Shown one piece after another: positions 63,730 to 64,000 of a DNA stretch of 64,000 nt; the first letter of the stretch is position 1, and each line of letters begins with the position of its first letter. The notes beneath the pieces are model-generated. The model was not told where the DNA came from, made no database searches, and saw only the letters and a program-made list of their open reading frames with translations. This stretch comes from CAZOZP01 sp964584325 (GTDB taxonomy: Bacteria > Bacteroidota > Ignavibacteria > Ignavibacteriales > Melioribacteraceae). Where the stretch lies: NCBI GenBank assembly GCA_964584325.1, contig CAZOZP010000004.1, forward strand, positions 18,451 to 82,450, read 5' to 3'. The translations under genes were made by a program, and so were the position numbers.

Positions 63730-63864
63730 ATGAACAAAGAAGAATATCCGGATATTTATGCTAAGGAGCTGAAGTTAAGAAATTATTCCGAACGCACTCT
63801 AACTAATTACGTATTTAGTCTGAAATTGTTTTTCCGGTATGTGACTGAAAAATCAGAAATATAA
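63730..63864 (+). pseudogene. Truncated tyrosine recombinase/integrase (N-terminal SAM-like domain only)
   Basis: A 44-residue ORF, ATG at 63730, TAA at 63862. The segment ELKLRNYSERTLTNYVFSLKLFFRYV is the N-terminal SAM-like (core-binding) domain typical of XerC/D-, phage- and integron-type tyrosine recombinases. The rest of that domain and the whole catalytic domain are absent; the ORF ends and a 42-bp tandem repeat begins 12 bp later. It points away from the defence blocks, as intI does from its cassettes. Whether it was IntI or another recombinase cannot be told from this fragment. Confidence 0.65.
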
Positions 63865-63875
63865 GTGTCAAGTGT

Positions 63876-64000
63876 GGAAACATAAGTTTCTTCCAACGAA
63901 ATGTTCGTTTCATCTGCGGAAACATAAGTTTCTTCCAACGAAATATTCGTTTCATCAACGGAAACATAAGTTTCTTCCAACGAAATGTTCGTTTCATCTG
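63876..64000. repeat. 42-bp tandem repeat with two internal dyads (three copies, continues past window)
   Basis: Units begin at 63876, 63918 and 63960. Each unit holds two dyads: GAAACATAAGTTTC and AACGAAATGTTCGTT. Changes between units fall in the second dyad's loop (ATG to ATA) and in the linker (TCTGC to TCAAC), leaving stems intact. Because 42 is a multiple of three, several frames stay open on both strands; this does not by itself indicate a gene. Confidence 0.85.

Noticed and set aside
63815..63997. 60-codon minus-strand open frame with a 14-residue repeat
   Set aside because: It is produced by the 42-bp repeat, whose length keeps several frames open on both strands, and it overlaps the recombinase remnant. 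A different minus frame (DETNISLEETYVS repeats, stop at 63807) looks more protein-like but is equally unproven.
63876..64000. Possible CRISPR array
   Set aside because: Repeats are adjacent with no unique spacers, and no cas gene is in the window.
1..64000. tRNA or rRNA genes
   Set aside because: I looked for cloverleaf-like G+C-rich segments and conserved rRNA stretches in the gaps and found none I could support.

Overview
The window looks like the replication-origin region of a low-G+C member of the Bacteroidota/Chlorobi lineage, with an Ignavibacteria-like organism as the best guess. The reasons are the AT-rich composition, the block dnaA / dnaN / recF / DciA-like / gyrB / gyrA, the long plant/Chlamydia/Bacteroidetes-type IspG, and several families common in that phylum. 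This is inferred from gene content; no 16S or other phylogenetic marker comparison was possible. I saw no rRNA or tRNA gene.

Layout. Positions 1-12.2 kb hold a partial SDR epimerase, a secreted GH13 alpha-glucan hydrolase, a Cys/Met-type PLP enzyme and the replication block, all of the block on the minus strand. Positions 12.18-12.95 kb are a gene-free AT-rich stretch with DnaA boxes (oriC candidate); a second DnaA-box cluster lies between dnaA and dnaN, so the origin looks bipartite. Rightwards from the origin most genes are on the plus strand, co-directional with replication: sugar epimerase, asparaginase, HEGGH membrane protein, acyl-activating/ACP/acyltransferase fusion, nadB-nadC-nadA (NAD synthesis), a second secreted glucan-active enzyme, and mnmE-mnmG-rsmG-murQ with two perfect parS sites between mnmE and mnmG. 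Then come a SIR2-domain protein, a PadR-like protein, a methyltransferase-fold protein, rlmD, a threonine dehydratase-type enzyme, a MOP/MATE-like transporter, an SGNH hydrolase, small envelope proteins, trpB and ispG. clpB, a MASE1-type histidine kinase and the dehydratase are the main minus-strand exceptions.

From 46.2 kb to the right end everything is a minus-strand, visibly G+C-richer defence island. It has two blocks of about 8.6-8.9 kb: (A) a PLD-nuclease/SNF2 helicase, a KilA-N protein and a giant Eco57I-like adenine methyltransferase; (B) hsdM-hsdS-ietA-ietS-hsdR, a type I restriction-modification operon with an AAA-ATPase/subtilase pair (IetAS-like) nested in it. The most interesting result is that the two blocks are bounded by sequences that obey integron-cassette logic. 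There is an attC-like 97-bp dyad between them, core heptamers at each block's start are exactly complementary to the heptamer opening that block's own attC-like site, and a truncated tyrosine-recombinase ORF lies beyond the proximal end and points away from the array. If correct, entire multi-gene defence systems travel here as giant integron cassettes. A DUF559-family endonuclease domain, flanked by inverted repeats, is inserted in frame inside the block-A methyltransferase.

The window ends in a 42-bp tandem repeat with internal dyads that follows the broken recombinase. All family assignments come from reading motifs by eye; no database search was run.
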